A DNA stretch of 64,000 nt, taken from DAHUXN01 sp963811805 (GTDB lineage Bacteria; Acidobacteriota; Terriglobia; Acidiferrales; UBA7541). Shown here one piece after another: positions 1-9,283 of this stretch (its first letter is position 1; each line of letters starts with the position of its first letter). Both the position numbers and the translations under genes were made by a program. The stretch lies in assembly GCA_963811805.1 (NCBI GenBank), contig CAWESU010000001.1, positions 310,001-374,000 of the forward strand, given 5' to 3'. Below the pieces are notes generated by a model. That model had not been told where the DNA came from and made no database searches. It saw nothing but the letters and a program-made list of their open reading frames with translations.

Positions 1-1
1 A

Positions 2-982
2 TTGTCGGTGGGCTACGGCGGCGAGGCCGGGCACATGGATCCGCTGGTCGAAAAACTCTGCCGGCGATATTGCCGCGGCTCGGTGGTGATCACGCGCAGC
101 GAAGAATCGCAAGCGCTGCTGGGCAAACTTGGCATTCCGACGGAGCTGGGGACGGACACGGCGTGGACGTTCGAACCGTTGGGGCCACAGTACGGGCAAA
201 AAGTGCTGCGCGACGCGGGATGGGATGGCGCGACGCCGGTGCTGGTGGCCTGTCCGATCAATCCGTTCTGGTGGCCAGTGAAGGCGTCGGTGATGAAGGG
301 CGCGGTGAACGGAATCACAGGCGCGTACAAAAGCAGCCACTACCGCTCGATTTATTTTTTTCGGTCGGGACGAAAAGTGGAAGCGGACTATGCGCGGTAT
401 ATTACGGCGTTTGCTCGCGCAGTGGACAGATTCCGCAAAGAACAAAAGGTTTTCACGGTCTGTGTGGGGATGGAAATGCTGGACCGCAACGCGTGCGAGC
501 GCCTCTCCGCGCAACTGGGCGGCGTGCCGATTTTTTGCTCCGACGAATACGACATGTATCAGATCGTGAGCATTTTGCGTGAGTGCCATCTGATAGCTTC
601 CTCGCGGTATCACGCGATTGTGACGTCGATGCCCGCGGGAGTGGCGTCGCTGGGCATTACGATGGATGAGCGCATTCGCAATTTGATGCGGCAGCGCGGG
701 CAGCAGCATCTACTGCTCGAGGTGGATGACATTGAACTGGAGGAGCGGCTTTTCGAAACGCTGAAGCGGCTCTATCGCGAACAAGAATGCGTACGCGACG
801 GCATCGGCCGGACGGTGGCCCGAAATCTACAGCTGATGGCGCGCATGGGAATGTATTTCGAGCGCATGGTGGCGCAGCGGTATCCGGAGTTTCCGTTTCG
901 CGAAGGCCAACTGAGCTGGGAGGATTATTTGCCCTCGCTCAGTCCGAATCTGCGGAAGATTGTCGAGATGTACGATCCATGA
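2..982 (+). CDS. Polysaccharide pyruvyl transferase family protein (5' truncated)
   Basis: This is the C-terminal ~326 residues of a protein whose start lies before the window. The frame is open to the edge, and the only start near it is a TTG without visible context. It looks like the polysaccharide pyruvyl transferase family, which transfers pyruvate ketals from PEP to glycan sugars. The sequence shows a Rossmann-like stretch, the family-typical SSRYHAIV motif around residues 197-205, and a following DERIRNLM segment that resembles the conserved end of the domain. Its stop overlaps the start of the next gene (ATGA at 979-982), so the two are probably co-translated. The substrate cannot be deduced. 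Family call fairly sure; exact function unknown. Confidence 0.72.
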   Translation: MSVGYGGEAGHMDPLVEKLCRRYCRGSVVITRSEESQALLGKLGIPTELGTDTAWTFEPLGPQYGQKVLRDAGWDGATPVLVACPINPFWWPVKASVMKGAVNGITGAYKSSHYRSIYFFRSGRKVEADYARYITAFARAVDRFRKEQKVFTVCVGMEMLDRNACERLSAQLGGVPIFCSDEYDMYQIVSILRECHLIASSRYHAIVTSMPAGVASLGITMDERIRNLMRQRGQQHLLLEVDDIELEERLFETLKRLYREQECVRDGIGRTVARNLQLMARMGMYFERMVAQRYPEFPFREGQLSWEDYLPSLSPNLRKIVEMYDP

Positions 983-2637
983 GTTTGCCGGCGAGAAATT
1001 TCCTCGAACGCATTTTCCAGCGGCTGCGCGACGCGGGAAGCGGCGTGGTGCTGCAAGAAATTCGCGGCGGCGAAATTGTGGCGGCGACGGGCAACGATTT
1101 GCTGGCGCTGATTGCGAAGGCTCGCAGGTTTATCGCGGGTAGCGGATTGAAGAAAGGCGATCGCTGCGCTTTGCTGGCTGCGAACAGCATTCGCTGGGCG
1201 GCGCTGGACCTGGCGTTAATGACGGAAGGAATTGTGGTGGTGCCGCTGTACGCCCGGCAGGCCGCAGGCGAGCTGGCGGTGATGATTCGCGACAGTGGGG
1301 TGTCGCGAATCTGCTGCGAGAATCGCGATTTGCGCGAGGCGGTTCTGCGCGCGTTGCCGGATGCGCCGTCGATTTCGCTCTTCGATGAAATTTTTGCCGC
1401 GCGAGATGAAAGGCAGTCGCCACCTGAACCCCTAGTAGCTGCGGATGCGGTGACGATTATTTATACCTCTGGGACTTCCGGTGAAGCGAAGGGCGCGGTG
1501 CTGAATGCGGGAAACGTCAATTACATGCTGGGGTGCACGACGGCGCGGCTGGATCAGCTGATGGGAAAATACAGCGTGCCGGAGCAGGTGTTTCATTATT
1601 TGCCTTTCAATTTTGCGGCCTCATGGATTTCGCTGTTGACGTATCTTTCGCGAAACAGCGTGATTTTGCTCTCGACGGACCTGACGAAGCTCGCGGACGA
1701 AATGCGCATTGCGGCGCCTAATTATTTTCTGAATGTGCCCACGCTGCTGGAGCGCGTACGCACGAAGATCGAAGACAATATTCGCGGGAGCGGATGGATC
1801 GCATCGGTGTTTGCAAAAGCCAAGCGCGCGTATCTTGCGAACGAGGCGCATCGCCCCAGTTTGGGCGACCGCGCGGCGCTGGTGCTGGCGACAATGCTGA
1901 TATTCCCGACGATCCGCAAAGGACTGGGGCCGAATCTGAAGGCGCTCATCTGCGGCTCGGCTCCGCTCTCGATGGAAACGCAGAAATTCTTCATGATGCT
2001 GGGCATTCCCGTTCTGCAGGCGTACGGGCTCACGGAAACGACGGCGATTTGCACGCTCGACGATCCGGCACGCGTCGAGCCCGGATACGTGGGGCCGGCG
2101 ATTCCGGGAATCGAGATAAAGCTGGGCGACAATCAGGAAATCCTGGTACGCGGGCCGAATATTTTTTCCGGCTACTGGAACCGGCCGGAGGAAACGGCGA
2201 AGGCCTTGCGCGACGGCTGGTTTCGCACCGGCGATCAGGGCGAAATGAACGCGCGGGGAAATTGGAAAATCACCGGGCGCATCAAGAATCTGATTATTTT
2301 GAACTCGGGGCATAATATCGCGCCGGAACCGCTGGAGGAGGAGCTCGCAAGCCATCTTCCCGGCGCGCAAGTGATGCTAGCGGGCAACGGACGCAGCTAT
2401 TTGGTGGCGCTGGTGGCGGCGAACTCGGGCACCACGGACGCGGGGGTGGGCGCGGTGCTGGAAAAAGTGAACGCGCGATTGCCGCACTATCGCCAGATTC
2501 GCGCGTTTCATCGCGTGGCGGAGCCGTTCACGATCGAAAGCGGAATGCTGACGGCCAATGGTAAACTCAAGCGCGACGTGATCACCGCGCATTTCCAATC
2601 ACGGATCGAGCAGCTTTATCGAAAGCGAGACGCATGA
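979..2637 (+). CDS. AMP-dependent acyl-CoA synthetase (long-chain type)
   Basis: This 552-aa ANL-superfamily adenylating enzyme is expected to activate a fatty or other carboxylic acid as acyl-AMP and then as a thioester. Visible motifs are the P-loop-like YTSGTSGEAKG near residue 160, YGLTETTA near 350, the GWFRTGD hinge region near 412, and the catalytic A10 lysine in NGKLKRD near 527. The layout is that of long-chain acyl-CoA ligases, though it is shorter than typical FadD-like proteins. The start is ATG 979, which overlaps the upstream stop (ATGA). A longer open frame back to 787 runs inside the upstream gene and is rejected. Its own stop overlaps the crotonase start at 2634. The substrate is unknown. 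Confidence 0.85.
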   Translation: MSLPARNFLERIFQRLRDAGSGVVLQEIRGGEIVAATGNDLLALIAKARRFIAGSGLKKGDRCALLAANSIRWAALDLALMTEGIVVVPLYARQAAGELAVMIRDSGVSRICCENRDLREAVLRALPDAPSISLFDEIFAARDERQSPPEPLVAADAVTIIYTSGTSGEAKGAVLNAGNVNYMLGCTTARLDQLMGKYSVPEQVFHYLPFNFAASWISLLTYLSRNSVILLSTDLTKLADEMRIAAPNYFLNVPTLLERVRTKIEDNIRGSGWIASVFAKAKRAYLANEAHRPSLGDRAALVLATMLIFPTIRKGLGPNLKALICGSAPLSMETQKFFMMLGIPVLQAYGLTETTAICTLDDPARVEPGYVGPAIPGIEIKLGDNQEILVRGPNIFSGYWNRPEETAKALRDGWFRTGDQGEMNARGNWKITGRIKNLIILNSGHNIAPEPLEEELASHLPGAQVMLAGNGRSYLVALVAANSGTTDAGVGAVLEKVNARLPHYRQIRAFHRVAEPFTIESGMLTANGKLKRDVITAHFQSRIEQLYRKRDA

Positions 2638-3437
2638 AAAGTTTTGAGGGCAAGACGCTCTCGTGGGACGTCGCATCGGATGTGATCGAGATAAAGTTGC
2701 ATCACGAGCCGTGCAACGAGATCGGTTCGGCAACGCTGATGGATCTGGAAGTGTTCGTGGACGCACTCGAGTCCGCCGGCGAGGGTTGCGGGGCGCTCAT
2801 CATTTATAGCGAGCTTGCCGCTGGCTTCAGCGCAGGCGCGGACCTACGCGAGCTCCACCGCCGCTCTCAGGGGCTGTCTCCTGCGGAGAAAATTGCAGGA
2901 GTGCGCGATTTTTTGCAGCGCATCCATCGTGTGCTGAATACAATCGACGGCGCTCCGATGGCCACGATTGCCGCAGTGCACGGCGTGACGTTCGGCGGCG
3001 GCCTTGAGTTAGCGCTCGCCTGCGACATGATCATTGCCGACAAGACGGCGCGTTTCTGTTTCCCCGAGTTGCGGTTGGGACTAATTCCTGGATTCGGCGG
3101 TATACCAAGGCTGAAGCGCGACGTCGGAAATGCAGTGGTGCGCGATCTGCTGCTGACCGGACGCAGCTTCAACACCGCAAAAGCGCAAGCTGCCGGAATG
3201 GTGAGTCAAGTGGCAGCCGAAGGCGCAGCGCTTTCTGTGGCCCGCGCAACGGCGGCGCAGATCCGCAAATTCGATCGCGGGACCACGATAGCGGCGAAGC
3301 ATTTTATCAAACCGATCCCCCATGAAGAGTTGCGCCGCGAGATCGAGATTTTTTGCGAGATGTTCAACCGGCCTGCAGTGGAAGAAGGATTGCGGAAATT
3401 TGTGGAGAGCGCGGATGCCATGCCGTATCTTCCATGA
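2634..3437 (+). CDS. Enoyl-CoA hydratase/isomerase family protein (crotonase)
   Basis: This 267-aa crotonase-fold enzyme would hydrate or isomerise an enoyl-CoA thioester in the cytoplasm. It shows the oxyanion-hole elements GFSAGADLRE (about residues 64-73) and HGVTFGGGLELALACD (about 114-130), with the catalytic-type Glu in GGGLE. A canonical second acid is less obvious. The C-terminal helical part, rich in Arg and Glu, is normal for the family. ATG 2634 overlaps the acyl-CoA synthetase stop. Together with that ligase it implies modification of an activated acyl chain. The reaction could be hydration, isomerisation or another crotonase chemistry; sequence alone does not decide. Confidence 0.85.
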   Translation: MKSFEGKTLSWDVASDVIEIKLHHEPCNEIGSATLMDLEVFVDALESAGEGCGALIIYSELAAGFSAGADLRELHRRSQGLSPAEKIAGVRDFLQRIHRVLNTIDGAPMATIAAVHGVTFGGGLELALACDMIIADKTARFCFPELRLGLIPGFGGIPRLKRDVGNAVVRDLLLTGRSFNTAKAQAAGMVSQVAAEGAALSVARATAAQIRKFDRGTTIAAKHFIKPIPHEELRREIEIFCEMFNRPAVEEGLRKFVESADAMPYLP

Positions 3438-3486
3438 AAACCTTGGACGAATGAACAGCAAATCGAAATTTGAGGGGAGACGCCAG

Positions 3487-5555
3487 ATGCCAAGAAAGAG
3501 CGCCGGTGCGACTCGGGGTGAGCGTCCTTTTGTAAGGATGGCGGTTTTCGTGTGCCTCGTTGGGTTTTTGGGCGCGGGGATGTGCACGACGGTACCGACC
3601 GCGGCGCAAGCGCAGCAGAAGCCGCTGCAAGTTTCCGACCTGGAGAACATCGTCAGCGTCGCCGACCCACAAATTTCGCCGGACGACAAGTCGATTGCCG
3701 TGGTCGTGGGCCACATCAACATGAAAGAAGACGGCACGGGCAGCGAGATTGTGCTGATCGACATCGCCAGCGGAGCGCAGCGCGTGGTGACCTCCGGGCA
3801 CAAGCATGCGAGCTCGCCACGATGGTCGCCAAGCGGGGATCGTCTGGCGTTCACCGCGATGTCCGGCGAAGAAAAAGATGCAGCCCCACAGATTTTCATA
3901 TTGCGCATGGATGGCGGCGACGCGCAGAAAATCACGAATGCGCCCGATGGAGTTGAACAATTCGCATGGCGGCCCGATGGAGCGATGATCGCCTACGTGA
4001 CGCCGGACCCAGCCGACAAGAAGGCTATTGAGGCGCACCACGACGCGTTCCGGGTGGGCGATACGGATTTTCTGGAAACTGCGGCGGCCGAGCCATCGCA
4101 CGTGTGGCTGATATCCAGCGATGGAGGTGAGGCGAAGCGCGTGACTTCGGGCACATGGAGCTTGCCGATTGTTTTTCCGCCGTCGCCGCCGTCCTCGCCA
4201 CTGTCATGGTCGCCGGACGGCAAATCCCTGGTGATCACGCGGCAGGAAACTGCGGAGCCAGGCGATGGCGACGAAACGACGATACAGATGCTCGACGTCG
4301 AAACCGGCAAAATGCGGAAACTGACGATGCACTCTAATCTCGAGAGCGCGGGCGTGCTTTCGCCCGATGGAAGACAGGTCGCGTATTGGTACAACAAAGA
4401 CGGCGATGCGAACAACCAAATTGAAATTTTCGTTTCGCCGACGAGCGGCGGGGATGGCACGGATGTGACGCGCGCGATCGATCGCGACATTCAGCGCGCG
4501 ATCTGGATGCCGGACGGCAAATCGCTTCTAGTGAGCGGCCATGACGGCGTAGCGACTTCCATGTGGCTGCTGAGCCTCGAAGGACAAGCGAAGAAGCTGA
4601 ATCTGGGCGACGTGGAGCCTTCGTGGAGTTTTGGGTCGATGCCATGGTCGGTCCGAAGGGCGACGTGGCTTTCACGGGAAGCACGGCCGGGCATCCGGGC
4701 GAGCTTTACTACATGAGTTCGACAGGCGCGACGCCGCGGCAGCTTACCAATAACAACGACTGGATTTCTTCCGTTGCGCTGGCGAAGGTCGAGCCGGTTG
4801 AGTGGCAAGGGCCAAACGGTTTTCATGGAGACGGGATTCTGGACTACCCGCCGGGGTATTCGAAGGGCACCAAGTATCCGCTGGTTCTGCTGATACACGG
4901 CGGGCCGCAGGCAAGTTCGACGATTGGGTTCGATGTCATGGGCCAGCTCATTGCGGTGCAGGGATATTTGGTTTTTCAGCCGAACTATCGCGGCAGCGAT
5001 AACCTGGGCAATGCGTACCAGCGCGCGATTTATCGCGATGCCGGCGAAGGGCCGGGCCGCGACGTGATGGCCGGATTGGCGGCGGTTGAAAAAATGGGAA
5101 TCGTCGACACGGATAAGATTGCCGTGTCCGGCTGGTCTTACGGCGGATACATGACTTCGTGGATGATCGGCCACTATCACATCTGGAAAGCGGCCGTCTC
5201 TGGCGCGGCCGTGAATGATCTGACCGTTGAAGCGACGATCTCCGATAGCAATCGCACGGACTATGCTTCCATGGGCGGCTCGCCGTGGGTTGGCGATAAC
5301 TGGAAAATCTATCGCGACGAATCGCCCATCACTTACGCTTCGCAAATCAAGACGCCGACGCTGATTTTGTGCGACGTTGGGGATTTTCGCGTGCCGATTC
5401 CTCAGTCGTACGAGATGTATCACGCCCTGAAAGACAACGGCGTGACGACGCAATTCTTCGCCTATCCGGTGACGGGGCATTTTCCCGGGGATCCGGTGCA
5501 CCGCGAGGACGTAATGACGCGGTGGATTGGCTGGCTGAATCAGTATTTGAAATAG
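3487..5555 (+). pseudogene. S9 prolyl oligopeptidase-family protein, frame broken by one base
   Basis: This is a secreted serine peptidase of the S9 (dipeptidyl aminopeptidase/acylaminoacyl peptidase) type, readable only as two overlapping frames. The first (3487 to stop at 4716) has a signal peptide and the beta-propeller repeats; the second (open from about 4563 to 5555) has the end of the propeller and the alpha/beta-hydrolase domain. The triad residues are all in the second frame: Ser in GWSYGGYM (~5130-5155), Asp in CDVGDFRVP (~5370-5395) and His in VTGHFPGD (~5470-5490). Adding one T to the TTTT run at 4629-4632 restores a continuous ~690-aa protein of normal family length. ATG 3487 was chosen for its GGGGAG box 7 nt upstream; ATG 3451 is also in frame. 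It is either a recent pseudogene or an assembly error. Confidence 0.8.
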
Positions 5556-5627
5556 GGGGACGCGGTCGAAATGTAGTTCGCTTGCGCGGTGTTCACGATG
5601 CCGCGTGAGTTCGGCGCAAACAGAGCT

Positions 5628-5870
5628 ATGCCAACGCTACAAGAAGTTACGGACGAGGTGGTAAAGCTCGCGGCTGGGCATTTCAAAGTGCCGCGCGCGG
5701 AGCTTGCGCCGAGTGACGATTTTTTCAAGAAGCTCGGGATCGACAGCCTGCAGGCGCTCACGCTGCTGTCGCGCATCGAAAATCATTTCCACATCGAGCT
5801 TCCGGACTATGAACTCCAGGGCGTCACGGACTTTCATACCCTCGCCGCGCGCATCCACGCGCGCCTGTGA
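5628..5870 (+). CDS. Free-standing acyl carrier protein
   Basis: This small 80-aa acidic helical protein has the phosphopantetheine attachment motif LGIDSLQAL, with the Ser at residue 40. It is expected to be modified by a 4'-phosphopantetheinyl transferase and to carry an acyl chain as a thioester. The preceding FFKKLG and the following RIENHFHIELPD are the usual ACP helix II/III elements. Starts at GTG 5589 and ATG 5598 are possible but add residues that the family does not have. The stop overlaps the following adenylating enzyme (TGATG at 5868-5872), so that enzyme probably loads this ACP. This is not the housekeeping AcpP by context, since no fab genes are adjacent. Confidence 0.85.
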   Translation: MPTLQEVTDEVVKLAAGHFKVPRAELAPSDDFFKKLGIDSLQALTLLSRIENHFHIELPDYELQGVTDFHTLAARIHARL

Positions 5871-7579
5871 TGCTCGACCTTCGCGAATATTCATCACTCG
5901 GTGCCGCTTTGCGCGCCGCGCTCGAACGCTGGCCGTATGAGATTTGCCTGATCGAAGCCGACCGCGAACGCGAAAATTGCCGGCTCACGTATCGCCAATT
6001 CAGAGAAACGGCTGTGCCGCTGGCGCGCGCGCTGCAGGACGCTGGCATGGCCGCCGGATCGCGCGCGGCGATCATCATGACCAATCAGTCGAAATGGCTG
6101 ATTTCCGCGTATGCGATTTTCTATCGCGGTGGGGTGCTGGTTCCGCTGGATTACAAGCTCACGGCGGCAGAGCATCTGCAGTTGCTGGCGCATTCGCACG
6201 CGCAATTTCTGATTGTCGAATACCATCTGTGGCGCGCGATCACGCAAGCGCCCGGATTCGCGGGCTTGCAAGTGAAAACGGTGCTGGTGACGGAAGCGCC
6301 GGCGAACTCCGACCTGCATGGCGCGAGGCGGTGGGAAGAATTTCGCGACGAGCGCGAGCCTGTGTTCGTCGAGCGCGAGGGAAAAGACTGGGCGTGCATC
6401 GTGTACTCGTCGGGAACAGGCGGGCGGCCGAAAGGCTGCGTGATGACGCACGAGAATTATCTCGCGCAGTGCATCGCGCTGACGTCGCTTTTTCCGTTCT
6501 GGCCGGGCGCGCGCTACCTCAGCATTTTGCCAACGAACCACGCCATCGATTTCATGGTCGGATTCATCGGGCCGTTTGTTTGTGGCACCACCGTGGTGCA
6601 CCTGCGGACGCTGCGGCCTGAATTCATCCACGACGCGTTTACGCGCTACCACATCACCTACATTACTGTTGTCCCGCTGATCCTGAAGAGCCTGGAGCGC
6701 GGGCTGCGGGAACGGTTCGCCGCGCTGCCGGCAGGAAAGCGCAAGATGCTTGACCGGTTGATTGCGGCCAATCGTGCGCTCACGCGTCGACGGCCGCACG
6801 TCCGGCTCAGCCGGCTGCTCTTGCGCAGTGTTCACCAAGCTTTCGGCGGGGAATTGCACGCCATGTTCGTTGGCGGCGCATTCACCGAGCCCGCGACGCT
6901 GCAATTCCTTTACGACCTCGGAATTCCCGTCGGAAATGGCTACGGGCTGACCGAAGCCGGCACGGTGATCACACTGAACGATTTCAAGCCGTTTCGTGCG
7001 GACACGGTAGGCAAAGCGTTGCCAGGCACGGAGGTGCGCATCGTGAACGCGGGCTCCGACGGCGTGGGAGAAGTGGCGGCGCGCGGCAAAACGATCATGT
7101 CGCATTACCTCGACGATCCGGAAATGACCACAGCGACGATTGTCGATGGCTTGCTCATGACCGGCGATCTGGGCAAGCTGGACGCGAGCGGGCATTTGCA
7201 GCTTTTCGGGCGCAAGAAAAATATGATCGTGACCGAAGGCGGCAAGAATGTTTATCCCGAAGACATCGAAAATGCGTTTGAATCGCTGCGCGTGAAAGAG
7301 TTTTGCGTTTTCGCCGCGAACTACGTCTGGCCACAGCGAACCATGCTGGGCGAGCAGCTTCTTCTGGTCGCGCGCGTGGACGACGCGTCGCAAGCCAGCG
7401 ACGAACTGCGCTCGCAAATCGCAGAGCGCAACCGCCAGCAGCCGGATTTCAAAAGAGTCAGCGGGTTTCTGCTTTGGACGAGCGATTTTCCACGCACCGC
7501 GTCGATGAAAATCAAGCGCGAGGCTTTGGCAGGAGAAATCCGAATGAAAACAGATCGCGCGGCGATGATTTTGCTTTAA
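5870..7579 (+). CDS. AMP-dependent synthetase/ligase, likely acyl-ACP synthetase
   Basis: This 569-aa ANL-superfamily enzyme is translationally coupled to the ACP before it. Motifs: YSSGTGGRPKG near residue 178, YGLTEAGT near 357, MTGDLGK near 430, and the C-terminal catalytic lysine in ASMKIKRE near 545. The family adenylates a carboxylic acid and transfers it to CoA or to a carrier protein; pairing with a dedicated ACP makes acyl-ACP ligation the favoured inference. It has clearly diverged from the first adenylating enzyme at 979, so the locus probably activates two different acids or uses two acceptors. ATG 5870 is preferred over GTG 5867 because it gives the exact stop-start overlap. Confidence 0.84.
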   Translation: MLDLREYSSLGAALRAALERWPYEICLIEADRERENCRLTYRQFRETAVPLARALQDAGMAAGSRAAIIMTNQSKWLISAYAIFYRGGVLVPLDYKLTAAEHLQLLAHSHAQFLIVEYHLWRAITQAPGFAGLQVKTVLVTEAPANSDLHGARRWEEFRDEREPVFVEREGKDWACIVYSSGTGGRPKGCVMTHENYLAQCIALTSLFPFWPGARYLSILPTNHAIDFMVGFIGPFVCGTTVVHLRTLRPEFIHDAFTRYHITYITVVPLILKSLERGLRERFAALPAGKRKMLDRLIAANRALTRRRPHVRLSRLLLRSVHQAFGGELHAMFVGGAFTEPATLQFLYDLGIPVGNGYGLTEAGTVITLNDFKPFRADTVGKALPGTEVRIVNAGSDGVGEVAARGKTIMSHYLDDPEMTTATIVDGLLMTGDLGKLDASGHLQLFGRKKNMIVTEGGKNVYPEDIENAFESLRVKEFCVFAANYVWPQRTMLGEQLLLVARVDDASQASDELRSQIAERNRQQPDFKRVSGFLLWTSDFPRTASMKIKREALAGEIRMKTDRAAMILL

Positions 7580-7589
7580 AGGCGGCACT

Positions 7590-8501
7590 GTGGCGAAACG
7601 CTTTTTCACAATCGTGAATCCGGCGGCTGGTGGAGGTCGTTGTGGCAAGTTAGCGCCCACGGCGCTGGACCGGGTGCGCGCCGCTGGGATCGAAGTCGAG
7701 GCCGTGGAGACCCGCGCCGCGGGCGACGCCACAGCCTTGGCGCGCGCCGCACAAAGAGCGGGCGAACGTGATTTTCTGGCGGTGGGCGGTGATGGCACTT
7801 CCTTTGAAATTGTAAATGGAATTTTTCCGCAGGCGACGGGCGACCGCTGCACACTCGCGTTTCTGCCGCTGGGCACTGGAAATTCGTTCTTGCGCGACTT
7901 CCATGCACAAAAACCCGCGAACGGCGCGGATGCCTTCGTACAGACGATCTTGAGTGGCGAGAAAAGGGCCTGCGACGTTATTCGACTTCAGCATTACACG
8001 GGGGAGCTGTATTACATCAACCTGCTGACGCTCGGTTTCGCCGCCGACGCCGCGGAATTTGCCAACCGACATCTGAAAAGTTTCGGCTATACGGGCTATG
8101 CCTTCAGCGTGCTGGCATGCCTGGCGCGCCTGGACCGCCGCGTTTTTCCGCTGCGCGCGGACAACGCTGCGGAGTTCGACCGGCGCCGGTGCCTGTTTCT
8201 CGCGTTCAGCAACACCAAGTTCACCGGCGGCAACATGATGATCGCGCCAAACGCGGATTCTTTCGACGGGTTGATCGAATATGTTCGCTGGGGTCCGATC
8301 GGCCGACTTGGGCTGCTACGCAACTTCCCTACCCTCTTCGACGGAACGCACATTCGCCATCCGATGGCCTCGCGCGCGGCAGTCCGCGAAGTGGAATTTG
8401 CGCTGGACGAGCCGGTGAGCGTGATGGTGGACGGCGAAAGCTTGCGCTTGAAGTGCGAGCGCCTCAGCATCTTGCCCGGCGCGCTGGACGTGATTGTATG
8501 A
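7590..8501 (+). CDS. Diacylglycerol kinase-family lipid kinase (YegS/DagK type)
   Basis: This 303-aa lipid kinase of the DAGK catalytic-domain family phosphorylates diacylglycerol, a sphingoid base or a similar lipid alcohol with ATP at the membrane surface. It has the family signatures NPAAGGG (residues 10-16) and VGGDGT (about 64-69) and the C-terminal beta-sandwich ending in the VMVDGES motif. It starts with GTG 10 bp after the upstream stop. Its stop overlaps the PlsC start (ATGA at 8498-8501). In this operon it could supply the phosphorylated acceptor for the next enzyme. Which lipid it uses is not visible. Confidence 0.85.
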   Translation: MAKRFFTIVNPAAGGGRCGKLAPTALDRVRAAGIEVEAVETRAAGDATALARAAQRAGERDFLAVGGDGTSFEIVNGIFPQATGDRCTLAFLPLGTGNSFLRDFHAQKPANGADAFVQTILSGEKRACDVIRLQHYTGELYYINLLTLGFAADAAEFANRHLKSFGYTGYAFSVLACLARLDRRVFPLRADNAAEFDRRRCLFLAFSNTKFTGGNMMIAPNADSFDGLIEYVRWGPIGRLGLLRNFPTLFDGTHIRHPMASRAAVREVEFALDEPVSVMVDGESLRLKCERLSILPGALDVIV

Positions 8502-9283
8502 AGCGCGCCTATTTGAAAGCGCGGGCTCTCGTGCTATGGGCCGTCAGCGGCGTGCATTTCTTTGTGCTTTGCACGCTGCTGGTCGGATTGGCCATGATGG
8601 TCGATCCCCGCAAGAACGACCGCTCGCAGCGAATTTTCTTTCGCAACATCCTTCGCCTGGCCGGAGTGAAGTTCGAAGCGCGGCGCTCGAGCGGATTCGA
8701 CGCGCATCGCACCAGCCTGTTCGTCTGCAACCACGTCAACATTTTCGACCCGTTCGTCATTTATTCCGCGATACCGCAGTTCGTTCGCGGATTCGAGCTG
8801 GCGTCCCATTTCAAAATCCCGGCGTATGGATGGATGATGGGCCGTTTCGGAAATATTCCTGTGCCGGACGAAAATGACCGGAGTCGCGACGGCATTGAGC
8901 AGATGACACGGAAGGCCGAAGAGGCTTTCGCATCTGGCATCAGCCTAATCGCGTTTGCGGAAGGCTCGCGAACGCGCGACGGTCACGTCGGCCCTTTTCA
9001 TAAGGGTGTTTTTCGCCTCGCGATTCGATTCGGCATTGCGATCGTGCCGATGAGTATCGTTGGCTCGTACGAATTCCATCGCACCGGAGACTGGATGCTT
9101 AATCCGGGGAAAATCACGGCGTATTTGCACGATACGATTGAAACAAAGGGCATGCGAAAGCAACAGGCGACGGAACTGAGGGACCACGTTCACGCCGTCG
9201 TCGCCGCGCCGGTCGAAGAACATATCGCGCAGATTGAGAACGCCAGAGCCGGGACCACCGCCGCTGCAAAAGCCAAGGCATAA
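8498..9283 (+). CDS. 1-acyl-glycerol-3-phosphate acyltransferase-like (PlsC family)
   Basis: This 261-aa membrane-associated acyltransferase moves an acyl group from acyl-ACP or acyl-CoA to a lysophospholipid-type acceptor. It has an N-terminal membrane segment (about residues 9-30), the catalytic NHx4D motif as NHVNIFD (about 78-84), the FAEGSRTRDG motif (about 153-162) and the VPMSIVG block. The Ala/Lys-rich C-terminus (AKAKA) is probably not structural. ATG 8498 overlaps the kinase stop; a longer open frame from 8117 is rejected because it lies within the kinase gene. It is the last gene of the acyl/lipid operon and ends directly against a convergent gene. Confidence 0.87.
   Translation: MKRAYLKARALVLWAVSGVHFFVLCTLLVGLAMMVDPRKNDRSQRIFFRNILRLAGVKFEARRSSGFDAHRTSLFVCNHVNIFDPFVIYSAIPQFVRGFELASHFKIPAYGWMMGRFGNIPVPDENDRSRDGIEQMTRKAEEAFASGISLIAFAEGSRTRDGHVGPFHKGVFRLAIRFGIAIVPMSIVGSYEFHRTGDWMLNPGKITAYLHDTIETKGMRKQQATELRDHVHAVVAAPVEEHIAQIENARAGTTAAAKAKA

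Noticed and set aside
787..978. N-terminal extension of the first acyl-CoA ligase
   Set aside because: It lies inside the upstream coding frame, has Arg-rich shadow composition, and the ATGA overlap at 979 explains the start.
5894..7876. 660-aa open frame antisense to the second adenylating enzyme
   Set aside because: It is a high-GC shadow frame; the sense strand carries clear ANL motifs, and the product here is Arg/His-rich without a family.
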